The notes under the pieces are model-generated. The model did not search any database, was not told where the DNA came from, and saw only the letters and a program-made list of their open reading frames with translations. This document shows positions 62,452-64,000 of a DNA stretch of 64,000 bases, in pieces. The stretch comes from Bacteroidales bacterium (GTDB lineage Bacteria; Bacteroidota; Bacteroidia; Bacteroidales; VadinHA17), in assembly GCA_025358455.1 (NCBI GenBank), contig JANYJP010000108.1, positions 1 through 64,000 on the forward strand, given 5' to 3'. Within the stretch, counting starts at the first letter, position 1; each line of letters begins with the position of its first letter. A program made the translations under genes and the position numbers.

Positions 62452-63588
62452 ATGCAAAATAAAAAATATGATATAAGCAAGCGTGATTTTCTAAAGAAAT
62501 CACTGGCATTATCAGCAGCTTTTATGTGCTTCCCCTGCCGGGCCGTTTTTGCGGAAACGGACTCTGAAGAGCAGGGAATTTACAAAAGAATTGCAATGTT
62601 CCAGGAGGAAACCGCACGTGGAATAATGTGCAGAATCTGCCCCAACGAGTGTGTCCTGAAAGAGGGCGAATTAAGTAAATGCAATAACAGGAAAGTTCAT
62701 AACTCTAAGTTATATACACTAGCATTTGGAAACCCATGTTCGGTAAATGTTGATCCTGTTGAGAAGAAACCATTATATCATTTTCTGCCAGGATCGAGAG
62801 CGTTCTCTATTGCAACCGCGGGCTGCAACCTGGTTTGTCTGAATTGCCAGAACTGGACTATTTCACAAACCAGTCCGGATAAAACCAGGAATGCCGATCT
62901 TATGCCTGAGAAAGTTGTTGAAGAATGCCTTAAAGCAAATTGTGCTTCAATAGCATACACATATTCAGAACCTGTAACTTTTTATGAATATGTTTTTGAG
63001 ACAGCCACACTTGCCAGAAAGGCCGGCATAAAAAACATAATAAAATCTAATGGTTATATAAATCCGGAACCTCTTAGAAAGCTTTGCAGTGTTGCTGATG
63101 CAGCCAATATTGATCTTAAAGCATTCAGTGAAAGCACTTACCTGAAACTAACCGGAGGAAAGTTACAACCTGTTCTTGATACGCTGAAGATTTATAAAGA
63201 AATGGGAGTCTGGCTTGAGATAACCAATCTGGTAATTCCCACGTGGACCGACAACCTGGATGATATCAGGAAAATGTGCCGGTGGTTAAGTGATAATGGA
63301 TTTCAAAATACTCCTTTACATCTCAGCAGGTTCTATCCTCTTCATAAACTTGAACAATTGCCGCCAACGCCTGTTGAAGTACTCAATAAGGCATACGCCA
63401 TTGCAGCTGAAGAAGGGTTAAAATATGTTTATACAGGCAATGCTCCTGGTAATGAAATGGCTGATACTAAGTGTCCCTCATGCAATTCTACCATTGTGGT
63501 CAGACAAGGATTCAGGATAGCATCAAATAATATTACCGGGGGGAAATGTAATAAATGCGGAAATAAAATTGATGGTGTTTGGAATTAA
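62452..63588 (+). CDS. AmmeMemoRadiSam-type radical SAM enzyme with Tat-like signal
   Basis: 378 aa of the radical SAM family paired with Memo and AMMECR1 (AmrS-like, PflA-related). The cluster motif is C125-x3-C129-x2-C132 (CNLVCLNCQNW). Upstream are C60, C63 and C67 (MCRICPNEC), and at the C-terminus a zinc ribbon C341-x2-C344 and C366-x2-C369. The N-terminus has SKRDFLKKSLALSAAFMCFP followed by a small-residue region, which resembles a Tat signal with Lys-Arg in place of Arg-Arg. It follows the membrane protein by 38 nt. The likely role is to modify or activate a protein of this system, but the reaction is unknown. Confidence 0.9.
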   Translation: MQNKKYDISKRDFLKKSLALSAAFMCFPCRAVFAETDSEEQGIYKRIAMFQEETARGIMCRICPNECVLKEGELSKCNNRKVHNSKLYTLAFGNPCSVNVDPVEKKPLYHFLPGSRAFSIATAGCNLVCLNCQNWTISQTSPDKTRNADLMPEKVVEECLKANCASIAYTYSEPVTFYEYVFETATLARKAGIKNIIKSNGYINPEPLRKLCSVADAANIDLKAFSESTYLKLTGGKLQPVLDTLKIYKEMGVWLEITNLVIPTWTDNLDDIRKMCRWLSDNGFQNTPLHLSRFYPLHKLEQLPPTPVEVLNKAYAIAAEEGLKYVYTGNAPGNEMADTKCPSCNSTIVVRQGFRIASNNITGGKCNKCGNKIDGVWN

Positions 63589-63634
63589 ATATCAACCGGA
63601 TAAATGCAGATATTATTAACAGGGGTTACAGGAT

Positions 63635-64000
63635 ATGAAACTATCAGAAGCTAAGTCACGAATTGATGAGCTGCGAAAGGAACTCGAAGAACATAATCGC
63701 AAATATTACGTTCTGAATCAGCCTGAAATTACAGATTTTCAATATGATATTCTTTTAAACGAGCTCGATACTCTTGAAAAAAAATTCCCTGAGTTTATTA
63801 TCGAAGACTCTCCTACCATAAGAGTTGGAAGCGATATTACAAGGGAATTCGTGCAATTTGAGCACAAATATCCGATGCTATCACTTGGAAACACTTACAA
63901 CGAAGATGAGCTCAGGGATTTTGATGCCAGGATCAGGAAATCAACAACTGAATTAATTGAATACGTTTGTGAACTGAAGTTTGATGGAGCGTCAATAAGT
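63635..64000 (+). CDS. ligA: NAD-dependent DNA ligase, N-terminal part
   Basis: The frame opens at ATG 63635 and runs to the window end without a stop, giving the first 122 residues of a protein normally about 670. Residues 1-60 form the Ia domain that binds NMN (KSRIDELRKELEEHNRKYYV and YDILLNELDTLE). The end of the window has the adenylation motif CELKFDGASIS, in which the Lys of KxDG becomes adenylated. It is 46 nt after the radical SAM gene, so it may be on the same transcript. The gene is cut by the window edge, not broken. Confidence 0.96.
   Translation, partial: MKLSEAKSRIDELRKELEEHNRKYYVLNQPEITDFQYDILLNELDTLEKKFPEFIIEDSPTIRVGSDITREFVQFEHKYPMLSLGNTYNEDELRDFDARIRKSTTELIEYVCELKFDGASIS

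Overview
The window is an AT-rich chromosomal segment from a member of the Bacteroidota, most likely an anaerobic or fermentative Bacteroidales/Marinilabiliales-type bacterium. The sequence supports this through promoter candidates of the Bacteroidota type (TTTG, about 19 nt, TAnnTTTG), an ExbB-ExbD-ExbD-TonB cluster with an orphan PstS-like lipoprotein and a TPR protein, an 11-gene nuo operon without nuoE/F/G, many short lipoprotein signals, and little use of Shine-Dalgarno sequences. The assignment is inference; no rRNA gene is present.

Layout. 1-292: remnant of a GIY-YIG nuclease gene whose 3' end runs into a truncated tRNA-like sequence, followed by a second copy of part of the nuclease gene. 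409-8197: serine hydrolase lipoprotein, Lrp/AsnC regulator, pyrK-pyrD, an XRE-type repressor with an upstream array of 12-bp palindromes, a dicarboxylate symporter, SlyD and an outer-membrane-type protein. 8521-15557: an SDR enzyme, then a minus-strand acyl-phosphate/acyl-CoA block (pta, hbd, ackA, two ptb-like genes, buk). 15752-25729: FAD/Fe-S oxidoreductase, nitrilase-family amidase, an unrecognised anchored protein, gamma-glutamyltransferase, rarA, kdsA and a LolA-like secreted protein. 25781-26163: RNase P RNA on the minus strand, divergent from queA. 27586-34493: small membrane protein, PstS-like lipoprotein, TPR protein, ExbB, two ExbDs, TonB. 34617-38594: threonine aldolase, small membrane protein, sodium/solute symporter, truA. 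38710-49158: nuoABCDHIJKLMN plus a small conserved protein. 49163-57606: aroE, phosphosulfolactate synthase, TPR protein, a beta-propeller lipoprotein, folD, ffh, argS. 57838-64000: a SiaC-like protein, a Memo-AMMECR1 fusion, a membrane SpeE-like protein, a radical SAM enzyme, and the 5' part of ligA.

How the genes fit together. The pta/ack/ptb/buk block converts acyl-CoA to acyl phosphates and ATP, suggesting acetate plus a C4 or branched acid as fermentation products. The nuo operon makes a proton- or ion-pumping complex without the NADH-oxidising arm, so an electron donor other than NADH is likely. The Ton cluster energises outer-membrane uptake.

The best candidate for a poorly described system is 58479-63588. 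There a secreted Memo-AMMECR1 fusion, a multi-spanning membrane protein with a degenerate spermidine-synthase-like domain, and a radical SAM enzyme with a Tat-like signal form a tight operon. The family combination (AmmeMemoRadiSam) has been named before, but its function is not known to me. Two other signals worth attention are the palindrome array beside the XRE repressor (4905-5337) and the tRNA/GIY-YIG junction at the left edge.
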